64,000 nucleotides of DNA from Palsa-1233 sp963796635 (GCA_963796635.1 CAWCMH010000001.1:558001-622000), one strand, 5' to 3'. Numbered from the stretch's first letter, positions 27,257 through 37,182 are shown. The notes: generated by a model from the sequence alone, not told the origin. Program-made: numbers and translations.

Positions 27257-28052
27257 CGCGCCGCACTATTCCGCGACCGGCTCGAAGCATCCCCAGGCGT
27301 TTGCGCTGCCCGAGCACACCTTCGACGGCAACGTCAACGAGGACGTGCTGCATCAGGCGGTGAAGACGCATCTGGCCAATCAGCGCCAGGGGACGTCGAA
27401 GACCAAGACGCGCGCCTTCGTGTCCGGCGGCAACCAGAAGCCGTGGAAGCAGAAGGGGACCGGCCGGGCGCGCCAGGGCTCGACGCGGGCACCGCACTGG
27501 CGCGGTGGTGGCATTGCGTTCGGGCCGACGCCACGCGATTACCGTGCGGACAGCAACCGCAAGGTGCGCCAGCTGGCGCGCCGGTCGGCGCTCAATGCGC
27601 GCGCTCGTGAGGGCATGCTGCACGTGGTCGACACGTTCACGCTCGACGCGCCGAAGACCAGCACGCTGCTCGGATTGCTCGCCAAGCTGTCACTGACGGA
27701 GACGCGGACGCTGATCCTGACCGACGGCAGCAAGCCGACGGTGTATCTCAGCGGGCGCAACGTGCAGCACATCGACGTGCTGCCGTTCACCGATGCCACC
27801 GCGTACGACATTCTGCGCGCCGACGCCCTGGTGATCGAAAGCGACGCCCTCGGCAACGCGACGCGTGACGAAAATGCCGCGGGCGCGGCGAACCTCGCCG
27901 GGGCGCGTGGTCGTGCGCCCGCACGGAAAAAGTCCGCGGCGAAGAAGTCGGCCGTCGCAAAGGCGCATGATCATGCGCCTCGGGCGAAGCCGGCCGCCAA
28001 GAAGACCGCCCGCAAGACTGCCAAGAAGTCGTCGAAGAAAGCGAGCGAGTAA
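27249..28052 (+). CDS. rplD: 50S ribosomal protein L4 with Lys/Ala-rich C-terminal tail
   Basis: Exit-tunnel protein, 267 residues against about 200-210 in most bacteria. The core runs to about residue 202 with the tunnel loop GGNQKPWKQKGTGRARQGS and HWRGGGIAFGP. The extra C-terminus of about 65 residues is Lys/Ala rich (ARKKSAAKKSAVAKAH, then KKTARKTAKKSSKKASE), resembling histone-H1-like tails. A perfect 20-base palindrome at 27961-27980 encodes KAHDHAPR within this tail. Overlaps rplC at the start; rplW begins immediately after the stop. Confidence 0.96.
   Translation: MIDAPHYSATGSKHPQAFALPEHTFDGNVNEDVLHQAVKTHLANQRQGTSKTKTRAFVSGGNQKPWKQKGTGRARQGSTRAPHWRGGGIAFGPTPRDYRADSNRKVRQLARRSALNARAREGMLHVVDTFTLDAPKTSTLLGLLAKLSLTETRTLILTDGSKPTVYLSGRNVQHIDVLPFTDATAYDILRADALVIESDALGNATRDENAAGAANLAGARGRAPARKKSAAKKSAVAKAHDHAPRAKPAAKKTARKTAKKSSKKASE
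27961..27980. repeat. GATC-centred palindrome inside the rplD coding sequence
   Basis: AGGCGCATGATCATGCGCCT is a perfect palindrome with the same GGCG...ATGATCAT...CGCC layout as the intergenic REP-like elements but with CAT arms. It lies in frame in the low-complexity tail of L4, suggesting insertion or co-option of such an element into coding DNA. Confidence 0.7.
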
Positions 28053-28340
28053 ATGGCTGACCTGCACACCGTGCTGGTGCGCCCGTTGATCACCGAGAAG
28101 AGTTCTGCCGCGTGGCAGGACCGCAAGGAGTACGTCTTCGAGGTGCATCCGGCGGCGACCAAGGGCCAGATCCGGGAGGCGCTGCAGCAGTTGTTCGGCG
28201 TCACCGCCACCAGTGTCCGGACCATGCAGATGCGTCGCAACGCCGCCGTGCGCGGCCAGGCGCGCGGAGTCACGGCCCGCTGGAAGAAGGCGATCGTCAC
28301 CCTGCGTCCCGGCGACACGCTCGCCGTGTTCGAGAGCTGA
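28053..28340 (+). CDS. rplW: 50S ribosomal protein L23
   Basis: 95 residues, docking site for trigger factor and SRP at the tunnel exit. RPLITEKSSAAWQDRKEYVFEVHPAATKGQIREA is the typical core; the loop VRTMQMRRNAAVRGQARG is short. Starts directly after the rplD stop. Confidence 0.96.
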   Translation: MADLHTVLVRPLITEKSSAAWQDRKEYVFEVHPAATKGQIREALQQLFGVTATSVRTMQMRRNAAVRGQARGVTARWKKAIVTLRPGDTLAVFES

Positions 28341-28342
28341 TC

Positions 28343-29182
28343 ATGGCCATTCGTCAATTCCGTCCGATGACCGCCGGCACCCGCTTCCGGTCGGTGGCGA
28401 GCTTCGATGAGATCACCCGCGGCACGCCGGAAAAGGCGCTGCTCGAGCCGATCAAGTCGAGCGGCGGCCGCAACAACAAGGGCCACGTCACCTCGCGCTA
28501 CATCGGCGGCGGGCACAAGCGGATGTATCGCAAGATCGACTTCAAACGCAACAAGTTCGGCGTGCCGGGACGGATCGCGGAGATCGAATACGATCCCAAC
28601 CGCACCGCCCGCATCGCGCTGGTGGTCTATGCCGACGGCGAGAAGCGCTACATGCTGCACCCGGCCGGGCTCAAGCAGGGTGACACCGTCGTGAGCGGTC
28701 CGGGCAGCGACGTGCGCATCGGCAATGCGTTGCCGCTGGCCGAAATGCCGCTCGGGACCGTGGTGCACAACATCGAGGTCAAGATCGGCAAGGGCGGCGC
28801 CATGGCGCGGTCGGCCGGTCAGGGCGCCCAGGTCGTGGCGCGCGAAGGCGACTACGTCACCCTGCGCATGAAGTCGTCGGAAATGCGGCTGGTGCACGGG
28901 CGCTGCCTCGCCACGGTCGGCGAAGTCGGCAATGGCGAGCACGAATTGCTGTCGCTCGGCAAGGCCGGCAAGAGCCGCTGGCTGGGCCGGCGTCCGCACG
29001 TCCGCGGCGTCGCGATGAACCCGGTCGACCATCCGCTCGGCGGTGGCGAAGGCAAGACGTCGGGCGGACGTCCGCCGGTGTCGCCGTGGGGCAAGCCCGA
29101 AGGCACCAAGACGCGCAAGCGCAAGAAGAATTCCAATCGACTCATCGTTCGCGGCCGGAAGCGCGGGAAGGCGACACAGTAA
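28343..29182 (+). CDS. rplB: 50S ribosomal protein L2
   Basis: 279 residues; 23S rRNA binder needed for peptidyl transfer and subunit joining. MAIRQFRPMTAGTRFRS start, GGGHKRMYRKIDFKRNK, and the HPLGGGEGKTSGGRPPVSPWGKPEGTKTR region with the conserved histidine. ATG is two bases after the rplW stop. The stop shares an A with the rpsS start (TAATG). Confidence 0.97.
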   Translation: MAIRQFRPMTAGTRFRSVASFDEITRGTPEKALLEPIKSSGGRNNKGHVTSRYIGGGHKRMYRKIDFKRNKFGVPGRIAEIEYDPNRTARIALVVYADGEKRYMLHPAGLKQGDTVVSGPGSDVRIGNALPLAEMPLGTVVHNIEVKIGKGGAMARSAGQGAQVVAREGDYVTLRMKSSEMRLVHGRCLATVGEVGNGEHELLSLGKAGKSRWLGRRPHVRGVAMNPVDHPLGGGEGKTSGGRPPVSPWGKPEGTKTRKRKKNSNRLIVRGRKRGKATQ

Positions 29183-29472
29183 TGGCGCGCAGCATTCGCA
29201 AGGGTCCGTTCGTGCAGCAGGCGCTGCTCGACAAGGTCGGTGTGCTCAACTCGCGGAACGAAAAGAAGGTCGTCAAGACCTGGAGCCGCGCGAGCACCAT
29301 TCTTCCGGAGTTCGTCGGGCACACGTTCGCGGTGCACAACGGCAACAAGTTCGTGCCGGTGTACGTGTCCGAAAACATGGTCGGCCACAAGCTCGGCGAA
29401 TTTGCGCCGACGCGGCTCTTCCGCGGCCACAGCGGCAAGCTCGTGGCCGACAAGAAGGCAAAGGCGGTCTGA
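29182..29472 (+). CDS. rpsS: 30S ribosomal protein S19
   Basis: 96 residues. MARSIRKGPFVQQALL start, TWSRASTILPEFVGHTFAVHNGNKFVPVYV core and GEFAPTRLFRGH end are canonical. Start codon shares one base with the rplB stop, implying coupled translation. Confidence 0.97.
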   Translation: MARSIRKGPFVQQALLDKVGVLNSRNEKKVVKTWSRASTILPEFVGHTFAVHNGNKFVPVYVSENMVGHKLGEFAPTRLFRGHSGKLVADKKAKAV

Positions 29473-29473
29473 T

Positions 29474-29836
29474 ATGGAAGGACGAGCCATTCAGCGGTCG
29501 GTCCGCCAATCGTCGCGCAAGATGCGGCTGGTGATGGACCTGATCCGCGGCAAGAACGTCAACGAGGCGTACGCGATCCTCCAGTTCAACAAGAAGCTGG
29601 CGGCCCGGCAGATCGCCAAGACGCTCAAGTCGGCGGTCGCCAACGCCGAGCAGCATGCCGATCGCGCCAACGAGTCGTTCGACGTCGATCAACTGGTCGT
29701 GGTCGACGCCCAGGTGCAGATGGGCTCGCCGCTCAAGCGCTTTGGCACGGCGGCGCAGGGCCGCGCCACGCCGATCCGCAAGCGCACCAGCCACGTGCAC
29801 ATCACCGTGGCGTCGAAGCAGGAAGGGGCGAAGTAA
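29474..29836 (+). CDS. rplV: 50S ribosomal protein L22
   Basis: 120 residues; exit-tunnel beta-hairpin protein. MEGRAIQRSVRQSSRKMRLV start; the hairpin FGTAAQGRATPIRKRTSHVHI is intact with no macrolide-type deletion visible. ATG one base after the rpsS stop; its stop overlaps the rpsC start. Confidence 0.96.
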   Translation: MEGRAIQRSVRQSSRKMRLVMDLIRGKNVNEAYAILQFNKKLAARQIAKTLKSAVANAEQHADRANESFDVDQLVVVDAQVQMGSPLKRFGTAAQGRATPIRKRTSHVHITVASKQEGAK

Positions 29837-30516
29837 TGGGGCAGAAGACACATCCGATCGGATTCCGCCTGGGCGTGACGCGTCAGGCGTCGTCGCGCTG
29901 GTACGCGTCGGCCAAGGACATGCCGACCCTGCTGGCCGAGGACCGCCTGATCCGCGACTACATCCAGAAGCGGCTGGGGCACGCGGCGATCGCCGAGGTC
30001 CAGATCGAGCGCAAGCCGGGCAAGGTCACCGTCACGATTCACACCGGCCGTCCCGGTGTGGTCATCGGCAAGAAGGGCGCCGAGGTCGACAAGTTGCGCG
30101 AGGAACTGGCCCTGGTGCTCGAGCGCCAGATGCACCTGACCCGCGAGGTGGCGGTCAACGTCGAGGAGATCAAGCGGCCGGAAATTTCCGCCAAGCTGGT
30201 GGCCGACAACATCGCGGCGCAGCTGGAGCAGCGCATCTCGTTCCGGCGCGCCATGAAGCGCGCGGTACAGAGTGCCATGCGGATGGGCGCGCAGGGGATC
30301 CGGGTGCGCGCGGCCGGCCGCCTGGGCGGCGCCGAGATCGCGCGGGTCGAGGGTTATCGGGAAGGCCGCGTGCCGTTGCACACGCTGCGCGCCGACATCG
30401 ACTACGCCACGGGCACCGCCATGACGACCTACGGCACCATCGGCATCAAGGTCTGGGTGTTCAAGGGCGAGATCGTCGAAGACATGAGCGGCAAGACCTA
30501 CAGTACCGGAGCCTGA
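29836..30516 (+). CDS. rpsC: 30S ribosomal protein S3
   Basis: 226 residues, mRNA-entry helicase component. MGQKTHPIGFRLGVTR start, KH-domain GRPGVVIGKKGAEVDKLR, and the C-terminal GRLGGAEIARVEGYREGRVPLHTLRADIDYA. TAATG overlap with rplV. Confidence 0.97.
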   Translation: MGQKTHPIGFRLGVTRQASSRWYASAKDMPTLLAEDRLIRDYIQKRLGHAAIAEVQIERKPGKVTVTIHTGRPGVVIGKKGAEVDKLREELALVLERQMHLTREVAVNVEEIKRPEISAKLVADNIAAQLEQRISFRRAMKRAVQSAMRMGAQGIRVRAAGRLGGAEIARVEGYREGRVPLHTLRADIDYATGTAMTTYGTIGIKVWVFKGEIVEDMSGKTYSTGA

Positions 30517-30519
30517 GCC

Positions 30520-30933
<414 letters not shown>

Positions 30934-30935
30934 GC

Positions 30936-31163
30936 ATGGCCGACAAGAGCAACCTGCGCCGCAAGCGCGACGAATTGCGTGAACTCAGCGTCGAGCAGCT
31001 CGAAACCAAGCTGGCCGAGGTGCGCGAGGAGCGCTTCAAGCTGCGCTTCCGCTCGGCGACCGAGTCGATCGAGAATCCGATGCAGTTTCGCAGCCTGCGC
31101 CGCGATGCGGCCCGGCTGATCACACTCCTCGCGGAAAAGCGCAAGGCAGGCACCAATGGCTGA
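30936..31163 (+). CDS. rpmC: 50S ribosomal protein L29
   Basis: 75 residues, slightly longer than usual because of a charged MADKSNLRRKRDE lead. Two-helix hairpin: ELSVEQLETKLAEVREERFKLRF then NPMQFRSLRRDAARLITLLAEK. Overlaps rpsQ by eight bases. Confidence 0.95.
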   Translation: MADKSNLRRKRDELRELSVEQLETKLAEVREERFKLRFRSATESIENPMQFRSLRRDAARLITLLAEKRKAGTNG

Positions 31164-31428
31164 TGAGACAACCGCCCCGTCCCGGTTGGCCCGCAAGACG
31201 CGGGTGGGGTTGGTCGTGGGCGACGGCATGCAGAAGACGGTGACCGTGCTGCTGGAGCGCCGGCTGGCGCATCCCAAGTACGGCAAGCAGGTCACCCGCA
31301 GCAAGAAGGTCAAGGCGCGCAACGATCACGAGGCGAAAGCCGGCGACACGGTGCGCATCATGGAAACTCGTCCGCTGGCCAAGACGGTGCGCTGGCGCAC
31401 GGTCGCGGTTGTCGAACGCGCGCGCTAA
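31156..31428 (+). CDS. rpsQ: 30S ribosomal protein S17
   Basis: 90 residues, OB-fold 16S binder. ARKTRVGLVVGDGMQKTVTV, HPKYGKQVTRSKKVKARNDH and AGDTVRIMETRPLAKTVRWR are diagnostic. Starts inside the rpmC 3' end; an 18-base gap with CCGGGGAGAG leads to rplN. Confidence 0.96.
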   Translation: MADETTAPSRLARKTRVGLVVGDGMQKTVTVLLERRLAHPKYGKQVTRSKKVKARNDHEAKAGDTVRIMETRPLAKTVRWRTVAVVERAR

Positions 31429-31446
31429 CGCCGGGGAGAGATCGCC

Positions 31447-31815
31447 ATGGTGCAACAGGAGAGCATTCTCAAGATCGCGGACAATTCCGGGGCACGCCGT
31501 GCGCTGGTGATTCGCGTGCTGGGTGGGTCACGGCGCCGCTATGCCTCGCTCGGCGACCGCGTCGTCGTGGCGATCAAGGACGCCATCCCGACCGGCCAGG
31601 TCAAGAAGGGCGAAGTGGCCAAGGCGGTCATCGTCCGCACCGCCAAGGAAGTGCGGCGCAAGGATGGTTCGTACATCCGCTTCGACGAGAACGCGGCCGT
31701 GCTGATCAACGACCAGGGCGAGCCGCGGGCCACCCGCATTTTCGGCCCCGTCGCCCGTGAACTGCGCGAGAAGCGGTACATGAAGATCGTGTCGCTCGCG
31801 CCCGAGGTGCTGTGA
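31447..31815 (+). CDS. rplN: 50S ribosomal protein L14
   Basis: 122 residues, the standard length. MVQQESILKIADNSGARR start, ATRIFGPVARELREKRYMKIVSLAPEVL end. Good GGGGAGAG ribosome-binding site at about 31433-31440. Confidence 0.97.
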   Translation: MVQQESILKIADNSGARRALVIRVLGGSRRRYASLGDRVVVAIKDAIPTGQVKKGEVAKAVIVRTAKEVRRKDGSYIRFDENAAVLINDQGEPRATRIFGPVARELREKRYMKIVSLAPEVL

Positions 31816-31816
31816 G

Positions 31817-32197
31817 ATGAAGCCACTGGTGATGAAGAAGGCCAAGCGGTCCCGGCCCGGCGGACGGGTGGCGCGGCAGCGCATGCATGTCACCAAGGGT
31901 GACGTGGTGCAGGTGATGTCGGGCGACGACAAGGGCAAGCGCGGCACCGTGCTGCGCGTCTTTCCCAAGACCGGGCGTGTCGCCATCGACGGCATCAACC
32001 TGGCCAAGCGGCACCGCCGGGCCACGCAGACCACCGAGTCGGGGATCATCACGTTCGCCGCACCGGTGCATGCGTCCAAGGTGATGCTGATCGATCCGCA
32101 GACCAACCTGCCGACGCGGACGCGCCGGCATACCAATCAGGACGGCACCGTCGACCGGCTGGCCAAGTCGGGTGTCGCGATTCCGAGGAACCGGTGA
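31817..32197 (+). CDS. rplX: 50S ribosomal protein L24
   Basis: 126 residues, assembly initiator. KOW motif HVTKGDVVQVMSGDDKGKRGTVLRVFPK, then GINLAKRHRRAT and HASKVMLIDP. The N-terminus (MKPLVMKKAKRSRPGG...) is about 15-20 residues longer than E. coli. Stop TGA shares its A with the rplE ATG. Confidence 0.95.
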   Translation: MKPLVMKKAKRSRPGGRVARQRMHVTKGDVVQVMSGDDKGKRGTVLRVFPKTGRVAIDGINLAKRHRRATQTTESGIITFAAPVHASKVMLIDPQTNLPTRTRRHTNQDGTVDRLAKSGVAIPRNR

Positions 32198-32925
32198 TGG
32201 CAAAGACCGACGACGCAGCCGCCGCAGGCCAGCCGGCCGCGAAGCCCGCTCCGACCAAGCGCGAGGGAAAGGCGCCGGCGGCGCGCGCGCACGGCGGCGG
32301 ACGCAAGGAAGCCGCGGCCAGCATGGCGACCGACGCCGAACCCAAGGCGAGCATCGGCAAGCCGCGCATGCAGCGCTTCTACGAGGACACGGTGCGCGGG
32401 CGCCTGGGCAAGCAGTTCGGCTTTGGCAACCAGCATCAGGTGCCGCGGATCACCAAGATCGTGATCAACGTCGGCATGGGCGAAGGCGCCAAGAATCCGC
32501 GCCTGGTCGATGCGGCGGCCGAGGAGCTCGCCGTGATCACCGGCCAGAAGGCCGTGATCACGCGAGCCCGCAAGGCGATCGCCAACTTCGGCTTGCGCGC
32601 CGGGTTGCCGGTGGGCGCGTCGGTCACGCTGCGTGGCGCGCGGATGTACGAGTTTCTCGACCGGTTCATCAACTTGACGGTGCCGCGCATCCGCGATTTT
32701 CGCGGACTGCCCAACAAGAGCTTCGACGGGCGTGGCAACTACACCTTCGGGGTCAAGGAACAGACCATGTTCCCCGAGATCGATTACGACAAGATCGAGC
32801 ACGTGCATGGCATGGACATCACGCTGGTCACCAACGCCGGGCGCGACGACCTGGCCATGGCACTGTTGCGCGAATTCGGCTGGCCTTTCCGCGGTGAGAC
32901 GCCGCACGCCCCGCGTGCGGCCTGA
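32197..32925 (+). CDS. rplE: 50S ribosomal protein L5 with Ala/Pro/Lys-rich N-terminal extension
   Basis: 5S rRNA binder, 242 residues against about 180 normally. The core begins near residue 57 (PRMQRFYEDTVRGRLGKQFG) and continues with QVPRITKIVINVGMGEG and the family end GMDITLVTNAGRDDLAMALLREFGWPF. The first 55 residues are low complexity (Ala, Pro, Lys, Gly). The TGATG overlap with rplX favours this start; an internal ATG at 32323 with AAGGAAG 11 bases upstream is an alternative that would leave about 14 extra residues. The usual next gene, rpsN, is absent. Confidence 0.93.
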   Translation: MAKTDDAAAAGQPAAKPAPTKREGKAPAARAHGGGRKEAAASMATDAEPKASIGKPRMQRFYEDTVRGRLGKQFGFGNQHQVPRITKIVINVGMGEGAKNPRLVDAAAEELAVITGQKAVITRARKAIANFGLRAGLPVGASVTLRGARMYEFLDRFINLTVPRIRDFRGLPNKSFDGRGNYTFGVKEQTMFPEIDYDKIEHVHGMDITLVTNAGRDDLAMALLREFGWPFRGETPHAPRAA

Positions 32926-32940
32926 AGGAGACACGAGATC

Positions 32941-32979
32941 ATGACGATGCAGGGAACTTCGAGGGGCGGCGCCGCATGA
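32941..32979 (+). CDS. 12-codon mini-ORF in the rpsN position
   Basis: ATG at 32941 with GAAGGAGA nine bases upstream opens MTMQGTSRGGAA and stops in an ATGA overlap with rpsH. The Shine-Dalgarno sequence is stronger than most in the operon. It could be a translational-coupling leader for rpsH, the fossil of a deleted rpsN, or chance. No S14 motif (such as a CxxC knuckle or a terminal KASW) is recognisable. Confidence 0.4.
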   Translation: MTMQGTSRGGAA

Positions 32980-33371
32980 GCATGACCGATCCGGTCGCCG
33001 ATATGCTGACCCGCATTCGCAACGCCTGCTCGGCGGGGCACCGGCGCGTGGACATTCCCGCGTCGAAGCTCAAGCACGAACTGGCGCGGCTGCTGCGCGA
33101 CAATCACTACATTGCCGACTACAAGATGCTGGAGGACGGCCACACCGGCACGCTGCGGCTGTACCTCAAGTATCACAACGAGTTGCCGGTGATTCGCGAA
33201 CTGCAGCGGGTGTCCTCGCCCGGTCTGCGGCGCTATGTGAAGTGTCGCGACCTCCCGCGCGTGCGCAACGGCCTCGGCATGGCGATCGTGTCGACCCCCA
33301 AGGGGTTGATGAGCGACCGCGATGCCCGCACCGCCAACCTCGGCGGCGAACTCGTCGCCGTGGTCTGGTAA
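32976..33371 (+). CDS. rpsH: 30S ribosomal protein S8
   Basis: 131 residues. MSMTDPVADMLTRIRNA start, SKLKHELARLLRDNHYI, and GLGMAIVSTPKGLMSDRDAR with terminal GGELVAVVW. ATG overlaps the mini-ORF stop. A second ATG two codons later is possible. In E. coli S8 autoregulates spc at rplE; no matching site was identified here. Confidence 0.96.
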   Translation: MSMTDPVADMLTRIRNACSAGHRRVDIPASKLKHELARLLRDNHYIADYKMLEDGHTGTLRLYLKYHNELPVIRELQRVSSPGLRRYVKCRDLPRVRNGLGMAIVSTPKGLMSDRDARTANLGGELVAVVW

Positions 33372-33380
33372 GGAGCGCGC

Positions 33381-33920
33381 ATGTCACGCATTGGTAAGCG
33401 ACCGATCGCGCTGCCGGCTGGCGTCACCGCCAGCATCGAGGGCAACGCGGTCACGATCAAGGGACCCAAGGGCACGCTGTCGCGCCGGCTGCCGGCCGAC
33501 ATGACGGCGGCCCTCGACGGCAACGTGCTGACGGTGGCGCGGCCCAGCGACGCGACGCAGCACAAGGCGTTGCATGGCCTGTCGCGGACGCTGGTCGCCA
33601 ACATGGTGGAAGGGGTGTCGACCGGGTACAAGAAGACGCTCGATATCCAGGGCGTCGGATACAAGGCGGAGCCCAAGCCGTACGGCATCAACCTGGTGGT
33701 GGGCTTTTCGCACCCGGTGGAGATTCGCGCCCCCGCCGGCATCAAGCTGGTGGTCGAAGGCGGCACGCAGGTGCGCGTCGAAGGCATCGACAAGGAACTG
33801 GTCGGACAGATCGCGGCCGAAATCCGCGGCGTGCGTCCGCCGGAACCCTACAAGGGCAAGGGCATCCGCTACGCCGGCGAGATTGTTCGCCGCAAAGCGG
33901 GCAAGACGGGAGCCAAGTAA
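33381..33920 (+). CDS. rplF: 50S ribosomal protein L6
   Basis: 179 residues. MSRIGKRPIALPAGVTASIE start, GVSTGYKKTLDIQGVGYKA, and RPPEPYKGKGIRYAGEIVRRKAGK end. GGAGCG upstream of the ATG. Stop overlaps the rplR start. Confidence 0.97.
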   Translation: MSRIGKRPIALPAGVTASIEGNAVTIKGPKGTLSRRLPADMTAALDGNVLTVARPSDATQHKALHGLSRTLVANMVEGVSTGYKKTLDIQGVGYKAEPKPYGINLVVGFSHPVEIRAPAGIKLVVEGGTQVRVEGIDKELVGQIAAEIRGVRPPEPYKGKGIRYAGEIVRRKAGKTGAK

Positions 33921-34291
33921 TGCGTCCGATTCACGGGCCCAAGCGGCGGCATGAGCGGCGGTATCGGCGGCATCTGCGCGTGCGGCAGCGCGTGGCGGGC
34001 AGCGCCCAGCGTCCGCGGCTGGTGGTGTTCCGCTCGTTGAAGCACATCTACGCGCAGTTGATCGACGATCAGCTCGGGCGTGCGCTGCTCGGTGTCACCG
34101 ACACCAGCGAAGGGATCGCTGCGGGCGATGCCGGCAAGATCGGCAAGGCCAAGGCGGTGGGGCAGCTGCTGGCGCAGAAGGCCAAGGCGGCCGGTATCAC
34201 CGCCGTGGTCTTCGATCGCGGGGGATATCTGTATCACGGCCGGGTCAAGGCTGTGGCCGAAGGCGCCCGCGAGGGCGGATTGGAGTTTTGA
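33920..34291 (+). CDS. rplR: 50S ribosomal protein L18
   Basis: 123 residues, 5S rRNA binder. The basic N-terminus (RRHERRYRRHLRVRQRV), RPRLVVFRSLKHIYAQLIDD, and FDRGGYLYHGRVKAVAEGAREGGLEF are canonical. TGATG overlap into rpsE. Confidence 0.96.
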   Translation: MRPIHGPKRRHERRYRRHLRVRQRVAGSAQRPRLVVFRSLKHIYAQLIDDQLGRALLGVTDTSEGIAAGDAGKIGKAKAVGQLLAQKAKAAGITAVVFDRGGYLYHGRVKAVAEGAREGGLEF

Positions 34292-35103
34292 TGACGATCG
34301 ACACGAATCCGGAAGAGACGCCCACGGCGGCGGAATCGAACGCGACACCCGCGCCCGCCGGCAATGGCGCCGACAGCGGCGCTGCGGCAGCGACACCAGC
34401 ACCGAGCGCGCGCGCCGGGCAGGGCAGTCATTCCGGCGCCGAGGGCGGCGCGTCCTCGGCGCGGTCGAGTGGCGGCGGCGTCGGCACGCACGGCGGATCG
34501 GGAGGTCGCGGGCGCGGCCGCGGCGGGCAGCAGGGCGGTCGCGGCGGTCAGGGTGGCGGCCGCGGTGGACGGGGCGGCGGCCGGCGTGACGAGCGTGGTG
34601 ACAACCAGAATGAATTCGTCGAGAACGTCGTGTCGATCAATCGCGTCGCGAAGGTCGTCAAGGGCGGTCGCCGGTTTTCGTTCAACGCACTGGTCGCCGT
34701 GGGTGACGGCAAGGGTCGCGTCGGGATCGCCACCGGCAAGGCCAACGAAGTGGCCGAAGCGGTCCGCAAGGCGATCGAAGCCGCCAAGCGCGGCATGGTC
34801 GACCTGCCGCGCGCCGGCACCACGATTCCGCACCAGATCATCGGGGAGCACGGCGCCGGGCGTGTGCTGCTCAAGCCCGCGGCGAGCGGCACCGGCGTCA
34901 TTGCCGGTGGGCCGATCCGCGCGGTGCTCGAGTGCGCCGGCATCACCGACATCCTGACCAAGAGCCTCGGCTCGAACAACCCGCACAACGTCGTGCGTGC
35001 CACGATGGATGGATTGCAGCATCTGGTGTCGGCCGCGCAAGTGGCCCGCGAGCGCGGCGTCGACGTCGACGCGCTGGGCTATCGCGCCCGACAGGAGGCT
35101 TGA
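34291..35103 (+). CDS. rpsE: 30S ribosomal protein S5 with long Gly/Arg-rich N-terminal extension
   Basis: 270 residues against about 166 in E. coli. The S5 core starts near residue 107 (NEFVENVVSINRVAKVVKGG), has the GDGKGRVGIATGKANEV motif and ends with the NPHNVVRATMDGLQHL region. The first 45 residues are Ala/Pro/Thr rich and residues about 60-100 are an RGG-type tract (GRGRGRGGQQGGRGG and similar). The ATG overlaps the rplR stop; an adjacent TTG at 34288 is possible. Because the whole extension is in frame, without stops, and the start is coupled, I regard it as real. Confidence 0.94.
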   Translation: MTIDTNPEETPTAAESNATPAPAGNGADSGAAAATPAPSARAGQGSHSGAEGGASSARSSGGGVGTHGGSGGRGRGRGGQQGGRGGQGGGRGGRGGGRRDERGDNQNEFVENVVSINRVAKVVKGGRRFSFNALVAVGDGKGRVGIATGKANEVAEAVRKAIEAAKRGMVDLPRAGTTIPHQIIGEHGAGRVLLKPAASGTGVIAGGPIRAVLECAGITDILTKSLGSNNPHNVVRATMDGLQHLVSAAQVARERGVDVDALGYRARQEA

Positions 35104-35107
35104 CGCA

Positions 35108-35374
35108 ATGGGTAGAAATCCGGTTGTCGGCCGTCAGGGCCCGGCGCATCATGCGGCGGTGATTCCCGAGGAAAAAGATGCCAAACGGCTGCGAGTCAAG
35201 CAGATTCGTTCGGGGATCGGACACGCCGAGACGATGAACCGCACGCTCAAGGCCCTGGGGCTCAAGCATCATCAGGCCGAAGTCGAGCTCGAGAACACGG
35301 CCACGGCGCGCGGTATGCTGTTCAAGGTGCGTCACCTGGTCGAGGTGACGCCGGTCAAGACAAAGGGTCGCTGA
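35108..35374 (+). CDS. rpmD: 50S ribosomal protein L30, N-terminally extended
   Basis: 88 residues; the L30 core (KRLRVKQIRSGIGHAETMNRTLKALGLKHH then ENTATARGMLFKVRHLVEV) occupies residues about 26-82. The first 25 residues (MGRNPVVGRQGPAHHAAVIP...) have no counterpart in E. coli L30. Four bases after rpsE. Confidence 0.9.
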   Translation: MGRNPVVGRQGPAHHAAVIPEEKDAKRLRVKQIRSGIGHAETMNRTLKALGLKHHQAEVELENTATARGMLFKVRHLVEVTPVKTKGR

Positions 35375-35376
35375 TC

Positions 35377-35852
35377 ATGGCGCAGAAGAAACACGACGAC
35401 GAAATTCCCGTCGACCGCATCACGCTGTCGAACCTGCGGCCGGTGCCCGGCTCGCATCGGTCGCGCAAGCGGGTCGGGCGCGGCCCCGGCTCGGGGCTGG
35501 GCAAGACGGCCGGCAAGGGCAACAAGGGCCAGAAGGCGCGGTCGGGTGGCAATACCAACACCGGCTTCGAAGGTGGCCAGATGCCGATGTACCGGCGCCT
35601 GCCCAAGCGCGGCTTCACCAATCCGTTCAAGGTCACCTATCTCGCCGTCAACCTGCGCGATCTCGACAAGCACGCCGGCAACGACGTGTCGCCCGAGAGC
35701 CTGGCCGCTGCGGGACTGATGCGCAAGGCGAGCGATCCGGTCAAGTTGCTGGGACACGGCGACATCGGCCGCGCGCTCAACGTGAAGGGTATTCGCATGT
35801 CGGCGTCGGCTCGCGCCAAGATCGAGGCGGCGGGCGGCCGCGTCGAGGGCTG

Positions 35853-35853
<1 letters not shown>
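35377..35853 (+). CDS. rplO: 50S ribosomal protein L15
   Basis: 158 residues. Core markers: LSNLRPVPGSHRSRKRVGRG, GKTAGKGNKGQKARSGG, GFEGGQMPMYRRLPKRGF. The first dozen residues are extra. Stop overlaps the secY ATG (TGATG). Confidence 0.96.
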
Positions 35854-37176
<1,323 letters not shown>

Positions 37177-37182
37177 AGGAAG

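Noticed and set aside
27961..27980. Palindrome in rplD as a transcription terminator
   Set aside because: No T tract, lies inside an essential open frame, and rplW directly follows in the same operon.
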